Assembly: GCF_932526225.1 (NCBI RefSeq)
Contig: NC_064038.1
Coordinates: 6,943,070-7,007,069, forward strand
Origin: Nematostella vectensis
Lineage: Eukaryota > Cnidaria > Anthozoa > Actiniaria > Edwardsiidae
Length of the DNA stretch: 64,000 bases
Reading direction: 5' to 3'
Shown: positions 1 through 10,814 of the stretch, one piece after another
How the letters are laid out: every line of letters begins with the position of its first letter
Position numbering within the stretch: position 1 is the first letter of the stretch
Notes under the pieces: generated by a model
Database searches by the model: none
Told to the model about the DNA's origin: nothing
The model's input: the letters and a program-made list of their open reading frames with translations, nothing else
Translations under genes and position numbers: made by a program

Positions 1-860
1 GTCGTGAATGTAAATAAGCTAGAAAGTGCAAAATCGTATTTCGAACAATTAGTGGTGGCAATGTGTTTGGACCTTCTCAGCTCAAATATAAACTATAAAC
101 AATCGAACGCCGAGATGCAAATCGGGAAGTAAAGGAGTAAAAAGCTCTCCTAGCATTGTAATTTTTTGTTGATAAGGGGGGGGGGACTGGGGAGTTTCAG
201 TGAAACCGACTGGCGCCCGCCGCCCGGCTCGCCGAGTCTCACAGCCCATTTTCCTAGTTTTGTCTTGCCCCCGATACCCCACTAACCATGAGTAGCAAAA
301 TGCCCGGTCCTATAACAGGAGTCATTCCAGTGAAACCGGGTACTGGCGCGCGCAAAAAAGCCCCGCCCCGGCTGCGAAGGGCTTTTTCGCATAACCGGAA
401 TCTTTAGCAGAAGCCTGAAAAGAGCTATCTTATGGGGTCGTTCAGTGAAATCGACTGGCACGCACCGCCCAGCCCGCCGCACTCCCCAGCCCGTTTTCCT
501 ACATTTTTTTTGTCTCCCGATGCTCTCTCCATGGGTAATGCAATACCAGGGTATACAATATAAGGTCTTTCAGTGAAATCGGGTAGCGTGCGCAAAAGGC
601 TTCGCACCAGCCACTAACAGTTCCTACATGATTGGAGCCCGCAAAAGCAATAGCTTGAAGCAAACCTGAAAGGGTGATCGTATGTGCCCGTTAGAGTGAA
701 AGAACCAGGGGGGGCTCCACAAAGTACCATGACAAAATTGGGATAACCTAAGAATATCAGAGAAACTGCCCCCCCTTGATGTGTAACATGGGAACCAAGA
801 CACAAGATACAAGCACAATAAACGCGAAACGTCTTTATTCGTCTTTATTTACAAACAAAT
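1..860. repeat. Diverged tandem dimer of a ~242-bp repeat
   Basis: Two related blocks follow one another. A motif CAGTGAAAYCGACTGGC near 198 recurs near 440, and CAGTGAAAYCGGGTA near 330 recurs near 572, so the spacing is about 242 bp in both cases. Between them a shared CAGCCC(R)TTTTCCTA segment is visible. No ORF here looks like a real gene; the short minus-strand ORFs follow the repeat. It is probably an old interspersed repeat. Confidence 0.5.
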
Positions 861-928
861 AATACCTAGTAACGTCGTTTCGCCCAATATCAGAACTCAT
901 CAGCACACCTAGCACACAAAAAGTACAG

Positions 929-1246
929 ATGTGGACGGCACTAGAGTCTCAAGGGATCGCGAAAACGCTCCAAGCTTGGGGCAAAATAGCTAAGCCCGCA
1001 ATGACTCAAGGGATCACAAAAACGTCCCAAGCTTGGTACAAAATCACTAAGCCCGCAATGACTCAAAGGATCGCAACAATGTTTCACGGTTGGGACAAAA
1101 TTACTAAGCACGCAATGACTCAAGGGATCGCAATAATTTTCCACGGTTGGGACAAAATCAATAAGCCCGCAATGACTCAAGGGATCGCAAAAACGATCCA
1201 CGCTTGGGACAAATCCAATAAGCACAAAAAAAGACGACCAAAATGA
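929..1246. repeat. 57-bp minisatellite (about 5 copies)
   Basis: A unit containing ATGACTCAAGGGATCGC repeats every 57 bp. Since 57 is a multiple of three, one plus frame stays open and reads as 19-residue repeats. There is no splice or family evidence that it is translated. It abuts a tRNA-like sequence on the minus strand, so it may be the body of a composite SINE. Confidence 0.7.
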
Positions 1247-1249
1247 GAG

Positions 1250-1318
1250 GCAATGTAAGGTGTGTGGGCATCGAACCCACCAGACAAACACGAGTGAATG
1301 TCTCCGCCACGACACTTT
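1250..1318 (-). mobile_element. tRNA-derived SINE head (fragment)
   Basis: On the minus strand the segment contains a perfect B-box (GGTTCGATGCC) about 35 nt after an A-box-like TGGCGGAGAC, the internal RNA polymerase III promoter layout of a tRNA gene. The 5' and 3' ends do not form a convincing acceptor stem, so this is a tRNA-derived SINE head and not a functional tRNA. In the plus direction the same bases give a cysteine/histidine-rich reading that could be mistaken for a zinc finger. Confidence 0.5.
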
Positions 1319-1344
1319 TAGAATAAAGGGGCCTCCAAAGCCAC

Positions 1345-1850
1345 CTAAGCCGAGACCTGAAACTGAAAACCTACAAAGCTAGAGGCCGAGGTTAAGGTAG
1401 TAATCGAGGCCAAAAAAGCTGATTCCTCTGCGTTTGTGTGCAGAATAATAACTATGCGCTCTAAGTGTTTCATCAGAAACTTTTCAGATACCACGCACTG
1501 AAGCATATCCTTGTAACTAGAGATGCAAAGGCGTTTTAGCAATCCCGTGAGCTCGCATAAAAGCTTCAAATGTAGAGCTTTTTCGGACGTCTTTTGGGGT
1601 TTTAGGGAAGCGTTTTTTTGCAAAACGTAGCCACATACCTTCTCAAGACTCTTGATGGCTGTGAGCCTACTTATCTCTATCTCGGCTGAAGCTACCAAGT
1701 TTCGCAGCCTCTCTAAGTCGGCCGCGCCGGGACGAGTAATTCTTCGTCGAACTCACTTTTGCTTCGGCGAGCAATGTCGTCTATATCGTTCTCAAACTCG
1801 TCCGTGGTAGAATGGCCTGCGTTCGTCGGGGGAGGAGCAGCAGTAAATTC
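1345..1850 (-). pseudogene. Unrecognised gene fragment with one frame break
   Basis: Minus-strand ORF 1345-1740 encodes a helical, Leu/Lys-rich segment of about 130 residues. Upstream on the same strand (about 1850-1700) an open acidic stretch (DEFENDIDDIARRSKSEFD) lies in another frame. The two would join into one protein after a single frameshift or an unseen intron. I do not recognise the family. It could be a transposon-encoded ORF or a decayed host gene. Confidence 0.3.
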
Positions 1851-2290
1851 GCTGTGTCATGATAATTTAATGGCCCGTTTTAGGTAGAAAAACCCCGGTC
1901 TGTCACTCACATGACGTTGTGCAAACATTCCGTAGACAATCCGGCGACCAAATCTCAATCTCGTGACGTTGTGTAATCTCAATCTAGACCTTTCGAGAAC
2001 GTTCTGTATGTATAGTCGTAGAATAAAACCAATCAAACATGATCGTGCCGTCACTTTCGTAGCATACCCTGTACGCGTTAGTCATGTCCCATGTTTGGAT
2101 ATGGGGCTGATGCAATCCAAGGGAAACCCCCTTCTTGATAGACAAACAAAACCCAGACAGTATAACGATAGAACGTTCTAGAACAAACACCCGTCATGCT
2201 GGTCCCGTTCTAGGCTTCTAGTGTCTTAGATGTCCATATTAGCACAAGTCCATCCCAAACCAATTAGACGCTAGGTTGTTCTGGTGAGAA
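1851..2290. other. Spacer with no gene seen
   Basis: Short ORFs occur on both strands here, but none has splice sites, family motifs or codon patterns that argue for coding. Confidence 0.4.
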
Positions 2291-2294
2291 CACG

Positions 2295-3564
2295 ATGCCT
2301 CCCGCGAAAATATTGACGAAGGAGGAAGAAAACGAGATTCGGGCGGCTCGTGGGACTATGTCAGTCGGACGGGCGCGGCGAAAGTTTGGAATCGGGACGC
2401 AAGGCTTCAGCGCTTATGGGGCAAAGGCTTGCGCGAAAACGATGCGCGCGACGATGCCCAAGAAAATGAGGATGGCGACTCGAAGCGCTGGAGGACCAGA
2501 TATCTTTGATGTCTCATAGCCTAGAATCGACCCTGGACAATATACACGAAACAGTTGAGGCACTAGCAGAGAATGATCTGCTGAAATACGAGCTCAAACC
2601 AATAGCCTCAGAATCAAACACAGGCTCGCAGTCGCTCAGTGAAAGAATATCAGGCATCGCAGAGAGCGTAAAACGTTTGCAGTCCCTGTTCGGAATATAT
2701 AGCCGGGGCTTTTCCCTTCCACCGACACACAGAGTGTCGGTCTGCTATACGCACTCTACCGTTTCGGCTTCACTTACAAATCACACTACTACCATAATGG
2801 CGAGCAGACTGGATAACTTATCTGAAGCGAGTTTGTCCGACCACATGGACGAAATGCTGTTGGATGATCTGGATTGCCTAGACACAGGACTGGAGGAAGA
2901 TCAAGAGGTCGAAATAATCGACATGTTTTATTTGGAGGACGCCGCATTCGGAACAAACGACAAGATACAGCACTTCGCACATGTACTCGGAGTGTACTCG
3001 GAGTGTACTCGGAATGTACTCGGAGTGCTGCATCCAGAAGAACGAAGCACTCGACCTGATTAAAGTCGGCTGCTACGAGCGGCTGCTACGGGCAAAAGCG
3101 GCATTAGAAGATTGGCCACAGACGATCGCTTGTCCTGCCATACCCCAGGTCATTCCATTCTCCGACGGTGAAACAAGGAAGAGAAAAGCGAGAAAGACCT
3201 CGCCGTTGGATGATGCCGAAGCCCTCCTACAGGAAATGGAGAGAAAGCTTAGCGCTATAGCCGAGGCACCTGAAAGTGTCCTCAGTCTGGACAGCGACGA
3301 GCATCTCTCACTCTCGCAGCTAGAAACTAAGCTAAAGGAGTGCGAGCTGAAAACTACGGGTTAAGAAACGCGTTTTTCTACGGGGAACGGCTGAATCGCG
3401 CCTTCCAAGAATTCCAGAATGAGAAACTGAAAGGGACGATCTTGAGGACGTACCCTAGCTTTGATAGCGGGGTCAATGATAAATGCATGGTGAAGTCAAC
3501 TCGTGCTCGACAGTTACGGGCATTTAGTCGTGGTTTTCGCCCTTATAAAAAGATCTTGGGATGA
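2295..3564 (+). pseudogene. Broken ORF cluster, possibly transposon-derived
   Basis: Plus-strand ORFs 2295-2519, 2506-3063, 2981-3364 and 3340-3564 overlap in different frames and read like one protein broken by frameshifts. The N-terminus (LTKEEENEIRAARG..RRKFGIG) looks like a helix-turn-helix of a transposase or gag-like protein. The middle is acidic and coiled-coil-like. A short tandem of a ~12-bp unit (TACTCGGAGTG) at 2988-3030 interrupts it. No catalytic domain is visible. The family is unknown to me. Confidence 0.35.
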
Positions 3565-3694
3565 AAACTACCGCTCGCCTGGTTTGTCCGGAATGGAACT
3601 TCTGTGCTAAAATATCTGGCGGCGAATGAAGACGCGCCGTCAAGCTGGAGGGGCTAAGGAAGAATGTTTTTCGCGTGGTGTGACATTTAATAGA

Positions 3695-4610
3695 GCAGCA
3701 CTTTTTGTCGGTCGCGTGTTTTCTAGCCTTGCGTGATGTGACATTAGAGTACCCCTTTTGTGTTGGTCGTGTGTTTTCTAGCCTTGCGTGGTGTGACATT
3801 AGAGCAGCACTTTTGTGTTGGTCGTGTGTTTTCTAGCCTTGCGTGGTGTGACATTAGAGCAGCACTTTTGTGTCGGTCGCGTGTTTTCTAGCCTTGCGTG
3901 GTGTGACATTAGAGCAGCACTTTTGTGTCGGTCGCGTGTTTTCTAGCCTTGCGTTGTTTGACATTGAAGCAGCACTTTTGTGTCGGTCGCGTGTTTTCTA
4001 GCCTTGCGTTGTTTGACATTGAAGCAGCACTTTTGTGTCGGTCGCGTGTTTTCTAGCCTTACGTTGTGTGACAGAGCAGCACTTTTGTTTCGGTCGCGTG
4101 TTTTCTAGCCTTGCGTTGTGTGACATTGAAGCAGCACTTTTGTGTCGGTCGCGTGTTTTCTAGCCTTGCGTTGTTTGACATTGAAGCAGCACTTTTGTGT
4201 CGGTCGCGTGTTTTCTAGCCTTGCGTTGTGTGACATTGAAGCAGCACTTTTGTGTCGGTCGCGTGTTTTCTAGCCTTGCGTTGTTTGACATTGAAGCAGC
4301 ACTTTTGTGTCGGTCGCGTGTTTTCTAGCCTTGCGTTGTGTGACATTGAAGCAGCACTTTTGTGTCGGTCGCGTGTTTTCTAGCCTTGCGTTGTTTGACA
4401 TTGAAGCAGCACTTTTGTTTCGGTCGCGTGTTTTCTAGCCTTGCGTTGTTTGACATTGAAGCAGCACTTTTGTGTCGGTCGCGTGTTTTCTAGCCTTGCG
4501 TTGTTTGACATTGAAGCTGCACTTTTGTGTCGGTCGCGTGTTTTTTAGCCTTGCGTGGTGTGACATTAGAGCAGCACTTTTGGTTCGGTCGTGTGTTTTC
4601 TACCATCAGT
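3695..4610. repeat. ~55-bp minisatellite (about 16 copies)
   Basis: The unit carries GTCGCGTGTTTTCTAGCC followed by TTGCGTTGTKTGACATTGAA and GCAGCACTTTTGTGTCG. Early copies carry a TTAGAG variant instead of TTGAAG. The array ends abruptly near 4605 in unique sequence. Confidence 0.9.
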
Positions 4611-4619
4611 ATTACATGA

Positions 4620-6590
4620 TAATTTCGCGTTGTGAATAAACTCGCAGAATAAAAACGATTTGCGTTTATTGTGTTTGGAGTGGGGTTCCCACATTTGGGG
4701 CAGCCACCCTGATATCGTTTTAGGCTCCCCCTTGCTACCCTTAATACTACCGAAAACGGGCGGGCACGCGCCGCCATCCTCTTGAAAGCGACCCCTATAA
4801 CACACCCCTCTCCCACGAGGCCCCCAGACGGTATACCCAAGGCCTTGGAGGTCTACGAAAAACTACGCAAAACGGGCTGGGGGGCGCGGCGCGGGTTATT
4901 CTCATTTTTATGAAAGTCCCCAGTCCCCGCAGAGGACTCAAACTGCTTCAAACTCAGTTACGCGCTGTTCAAAACAAGCACTAGTTCCTACAAACGCAGT
5001 CGCGCTCTCTTCGAAAATACACGCGCTGCTTCGCGAACTCAGTCGCTACCTTTTCTATCTTCAAAACATGCACCAATTGATTCAAAAGCAGTCATGCTAT
5101 TCTTCAAAACTGCACAAACTCAGTCTAGCATTTCTTCAAAAATACAAATTGCTTCAAACTTAGTATAGGGCTCTCTAGAAAAAGCGCCAATTGCTTCAAA
5201 CCAAGAGAATGTTCAAACGCAGTCTCGGTTTCTTTAAAATGCACAAACTGCTTCACAATCAGACAATCTCTTTTCAATCTTACAAAGAGTATGTTGATAA
5301 TTTTGAAACCAAGGGCGCGTAATAGATAACAGATACTAAGACAATGCGCATGCGCACAACGCACAACCCACATGAAAGACTTTCTTGCAGAAACATGCTA
5401 ATTTTTCGGATTTACGTTGAGTATATAGGTCACTGGACGACAGAAAGCGTTTTATATTTCCTACCTTTAACCGGAAGTTACCACACCGGAAGTTTAAAGA
5501 TAATTCAATGATTACTGTGTTGCGAAAAGAACAGAAAGACCATAAAAGTTCATACAGGCAGGCATGCAGACAGGCAGAACGGGTTCTCTGACAGAGGCAT
5601 GCTCAAAGCACACAAAGACTGTGATCCGTGATTGCTTCCTTCGCCGTGATTCGTTAATGACGAAATTTGATCAACGTGAATCGTGTTCTATGCTCTTTAA
5701 AAAATATTGAAACGTGATTTCCGATTTTTGAAACTCGTGAAACACATCATGTGACAAGAACAAAGGTAACCCAAATACGCTTCTGTCCCACATGCGTATA
5801 GTGATATTCAGACCGGGGGGGTGGGGGGCTTTTGAGGCCCCCAGCACCTTTGATCTGTAATAATTTTTGAACTAGTAGGGCTAGAGCATTGAAATTTGAT
5901 GACTTTTCCTTAAATTTATCTGGGATCAGTTTGGTGTAAACAAAATGTTAATATATGTACCCTGGTAACCATAGCAACAAAGTTTTGAGAGATCTAAATT
6001 TGACAAAATCCTTTTATATTCCTATGTTTTAAATAAAAAGTAGGAAAAAACATTTTTGGGAAAGATATTTAAATTATTACTTTAATTAAGAGTCCATTCG
6101 CAAACTTATGCTATATTAAAGGTGCCATGCCATACAATGACGTCACAGATGTCATATATTGTTGTCATAGAAACACTGTCGCTAATAATGTATGTCTACT
6201 TGAAGATAATATCGAAAAAACCCCAGAAATATTGCCCGTTTCTGCTAACTGAAATGACGTCATCGTGACAAAGACAAGTTTTTTTAAGAATATCGGTAGC
6301 TTTTTGAATACGAACTGATTATGATTACTTATCTGGATTTTGGATGTTCTTTGCAAAGGTTTCGAAAGATAGGCTATTTATAACCATGTGTCCTTGAATG
6401 ACGTCATATTGTGTTGCTATTGCAACACAATATATCATTTTGTCAGATAATGATTCTTTGAATATTTGGTCATAATAGCTCCAATTGTTAAAAAGTTACT
6501 GATGTAGGGCCGAAAGAGCCTCCCCCAGGTGAGAGGAAGCCCCAAAAAGCCCGGTCTGAATAGGATTAATGCTTACGACTTTATTTCTAG
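4620..6590. other. Spacer without a recognised gene
   Basis: A minus-strand ORF at 4490-4840 overlaps the end of the preceding array and is not convincing. From 4940 to 5260 there is a loose CTTCAAA-rich tandem pattern. The rest is AT-rich single-copy-looking sequence. The missing 5' exons of the FN3-channel gene may lie here or left of the window, but I could not place one with confidence. Confidence 0.4.
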
Positions 6591-6733
6591 AAACATGATG
6601 GGGCGTGTAAGCTGTGATATCGGAGTGACGCTGATGAGTACCGATTTCAATTCCATATATATTCTGAATAGTGCAATAAAATGGAACTGGCTGAACTTTA
6701 GTGCTGAAATTTCTACGTTTGCAAATAACGATG
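6591..6733 (+). CDS. Candidate exon: C-terminal half of an FN3-like domain
   Basis: An acceptor (TTATTTCTAG) and donor (ATG|GTAAGTA) bound a 143-nt open segment that leaves phase 1, matching the next exon. The end (NFSAEISTFANNDG) resembles an FN3 F-strand, but the G-strand is missing after splicing. It starts in phase 2, unlike the other FN3 exons except the second half of FN3-7. This is the weakest exon of the model. Confidence 0.45.
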
Positions 6734-9700
6734 GTAAGTATATTATCAGGGAGTACAAAACAGTCAACCTAATCTAAGTCTGCCAAGCCATACTATAAAA
6801 TGTAAGGACCATACTCCAACAGTAGGGTGCCTACCCAAGCATTAGGATCCATACTCCAACAGTAAGGACCATGCGCCAACAGTAGGGACCATACTCCAAC
6901 AGTAGGGTGCCTACCCAAGCATTAGGATCCATACTCCAACAGTAGGGACCCTACCCAAGCATTAGGATCCATACTCCAACAGTAAGGACCATGCGCCAAC
7001 AGTAGGGACCATACTTCAACAGTAGGGTGCCTACCCAAGCATTAGGATCCATACTCTAACAGTAAGGACCATGCGCCAACAGTAGGGACCATACTCCAAC
7101 AGTAGGGTGCCTACCCAAGCATTAGGATCCATACTCCAACAGTAAAGACCATGCGCCAAAAGTAGGGACCATACTCCAACAGTAGGGACCATACTCCAAC
7201 AGTAGGAACCCTACCCAAGCATTAGGATCCATACTCCAACAGTAAAGACCATGCGCCAAAAGAAGGTACCATACCTTAAAATTAGGGACCCTACCCAAGC
7301 ATTAGAATACATACTCCAACATTGGGGACCCTACCCAAGCATTAGAATCCATACTCCAACATTAGGGACCGTACCCAAGCATTAGGATCCATACTCCAAC
7401 AGTAGGGACCGTACCCAATCAACAGGATCCATACTCCAACAGTAGGGACCCTACCCAAGCATTAGGATCCATACTCCAACAGTAAGGACCATGCGCCAAC
7501 AGTAGGGACCATACTTCAACAGTAGGGTGCCTACCCAAGCATTAGAATCCATACTCCAACAGTAAAGACCATGCGCCAACAGTAGGGACCATTCTAAAAC
7601 AGAAGGGAGCCATACTCCAACAGTAGGTGCCATACTCTAACAGTAGGGACCATACTGCAACAATAGGGTGCCTACCCAAGCATTAGAATCCATACTCCAA
7701 CAGTAAAGACCATGCGCCAACAGTAGGGACCATACTCCAACATTAGGGACCCTACCCAATCAACAGGATCCATACTCTAACAATAAGGACCATGCGCCAA
7801 AAGTAGGGACCATACTCCAACATTAGTGACCGTACCCAAGCATTAGAATCCATACTCCAACAGTAGGGACCCTACCCAAGCATTAGAATCCATACTCCAA
7901 CAGTAGGGACCCTACCCAAGCATTAGGATCCATACTCCAACAGTAGGGACCCTACCCAAGCAGTAGGATCCATACTCCAACAGTAGGGACCCTACCCAAG
8001 CATTAGGATCCATACTCCAACAGTAGGGACCCCACCCAAGCAGTAGGATCCATACTCCAACAGTAGGGATCCTACCCAAGCATTAGGATCCATACTCCAA
8101 CAGTAAAGACCATGCGCCAACAGTAGGGACCATTCTAAAACAGAAGGGAGCCATACTCCAACAGTAGGTGCCATACTCTAACAGTAGGGACCATACTGCA
8201 ACAATAGGAGCCATACTTCAACTGTAAGGACCATATCCAAGAATTAGGGACCATACTTAAGCAGTAAAGGCCATACGCCTAGAGTAAGGACGATACTCCA
8301 GCAGTAGGGACCATAAGCATAAAGCGAGATTATAATCCAACAGTAGTCTAGATTATGAAATCTTGAATAAATTGCCGCGCAAACCTTGCGGCATCTGGAA
8401 ATATTAACTTATTAGATTATTTCTCTGCTCCACATATCCTTCCATCTTTCTTGGATGTATCAACATTTAAATCTTTTATTTAGTCCCTAGTAAGCTGGTG
8501 AAATTAGAAGGCGTCGCCCTGGGCAACTCATCCATTCTGATTCAATGGACCAACTTGCCAGAGGCTCTGCTAAATGGAATTCTTCAGGGTTTCAAGATAT
8601 CCTACACGCATGAGCTCAGATACAGTGTAACTACAGAGATGGTGTATCGTTATATCAATAACTTCACTCTTAGTAACCTTGAATGGTACACCACCCACTA
8701 CATCAAATTTTTCGTCCTCACCCTAGAAGGACAAGGGGTTGTAAACTATCTGAATGTCAAGACTGGTATGATAGGTAAAGACGTTTTCTGATATTGCTGG
8801 GCTTGGGTACCAGTGTACTACCCACATGGGTTGATAACTGGTCGGGTTAGATTGGGTGGGTTGATAAAGGGTCGGGTATGATTGGATGGGTTGATAACAG
8901 GTCTGGTTAGTTGGGTTAGTAGATTACTGGTCGGGTTAGATTGGGTGGGTTGATTAAGGGACGGGTTAGATTGGGATATTAGATTACTGGTCGGGTTAGA
9001 TTGTGAAGATTGGGAATGTTAATAAAGGGTCGGGTAGATTGGGTGGGTTGATAACTGGTCGTGTTAGACTGGGTTAGTTGATTACTGGTCGGCTTAGATT
9101 GGGTGGGTTGATAAAGGGTCGGGTTAGATTTGGTGGGTTAATAAAGGGTCGGGTTGGATTGGGTTAGTTGATTACTCGTCGGGTTAGATTGGGTGGTTTA
9201 ATAACAGTTCGGGTTAGATTGGGCGGATTAATAACAGGTCGGGTTAGATTGGGTGGGTTAATAACTGGTCGGGTTAGATTGGGTGGGTTAATAACAGGTC
9301 GGGTTAGATTGGGTGGGTTAATAACTGGTCGGGTTAGATTGGGTGGCTTAATAACTGGTCGGGTTAGATTGGGTGGGTTAATAACTGGTCGGGTTAGATT
9401 GGGTGGGTTAATAACTGGTCGGGTTAGATTGCAGGCCCGTACCAAGGAATTGTTTTTGGGGGATGCGAAATCCGAAAGAAGTGGACCTAATTTTTCTGGG
9501 GGAGGGGGAAGGAGGGAGTGAGTTTTCTGATAAAAACCTCTGGCTACCCCCGGAGGAACAAAAAGGGATTTTTTTAGCCTTTGCAGTATCTCCACGGGAC
9601 GTTTATTGTCAGATTTGGCTACAAATATAATTCTGACTTATGGATTAATGACATACCACAGGAGTTTTGTCTACAAATATCACGTCTATTGAGAAACGAA

Positions 9701-10633
9701 AGTGGACTTTCGGCCGTTGTGGAAAGGGGGGTGAGAAGTGCGTTCGCACCCCCTGCAACCCCCCCCTCTTGGGTACGGGCCTCTGGATTGGGTTGGGTTG
9801 ATTACTGGTCGGGTTAGATTGGGTGGGTTGATACAGGGTCGGGATAGATTGGGTGGGTTGATTGACAGGTCGGGTTACATTGGGTGGGTTGATAACTGGT
9901 CGGGTAGGATTGGGTTAGTTGATTACTGGTCGGGTTAGATTGGGTGGGTTGATAACAGGTCGGGTTAGAATGGGTGGGTTGATAACAGGTCGGGTTTGAT
10001 TGGGTGGGTTGATAACAGGTCGGGTTAGAATGGGTGGGTTGATAAGTGGTCGGGTTAGATTGGGTTAGTTGATTACTGGTCGGGTTGGATTGTATTAGTT
10101 AATAACTGGTCGGGTTAGATTGGGTGGGTTGATAACAGGTCGGGTTAGATTGGGTTAGTTGATTACTGGCCGGGTTAGGTTGCGGGGTTGATAAAATTTC
10201 AAGTTAGATTAGGTGGGTTGATAACTGGTCAGAGTAGTAGCTTGAAAGGGCTTGGCTATCTATGGCTTATTAAGGGCTCTTTGCTAGATAAGTGATTTGT
10301 GGATTTCATTATGTTTAATAATATGATCTATTCTAAAACCCTAGTAGTAGGGTTTAGCTGTTTGATGAGATCTTTGCCCTGCATGGGATGGTATGGATTT
10401 GGCTGGTGCGGGATGAGTTTAATAGTGTTAAGATTGTTGAACTAGGCGGGGTTGGATTATGATGGATCTTGTGCAGGTTTGCTGTTTGTTGTTCAGGGCA
10501 GGATTAGCTTTGTTGCTGTAGGTTTTGGTGGAAATCATAAACATCATCCTCATCTTCATCATCGTAATGGTCGCGATCATCTTGATAAACATCACCATCA
10601 TTATAATCTTCATAATGACCATCATCGTCATCG

Positions 10634-10664
<31 letters not shown>

Positions 10665-10700
10665 AGTCATCATCATCATAGTCATCATCATCAATCATAG

Positions 10701-10755
<55 letters not shown>

Positions 10756-10757
10756 AG

Positions 10758-10814
<57 letters not shown>

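Noticed and set aside
941..1315. Cys/His-rich reading (CKVCGHRTHQ) as a zinc finger
   Set aside because: The same bases on the other strand form a tRNA-type A-box and perfect B-box, which explains the sequence better.
1250..1318. Functional tRNA gene on the minus strand
   Set aside because: A-box and B-box are present, but no acceptor stem or complete cloverleaf could be built.
7451..8174. Repetitive minus ORFs of 60 residues
   Set aside because: Products of the 20-bp intronic minisatellite.
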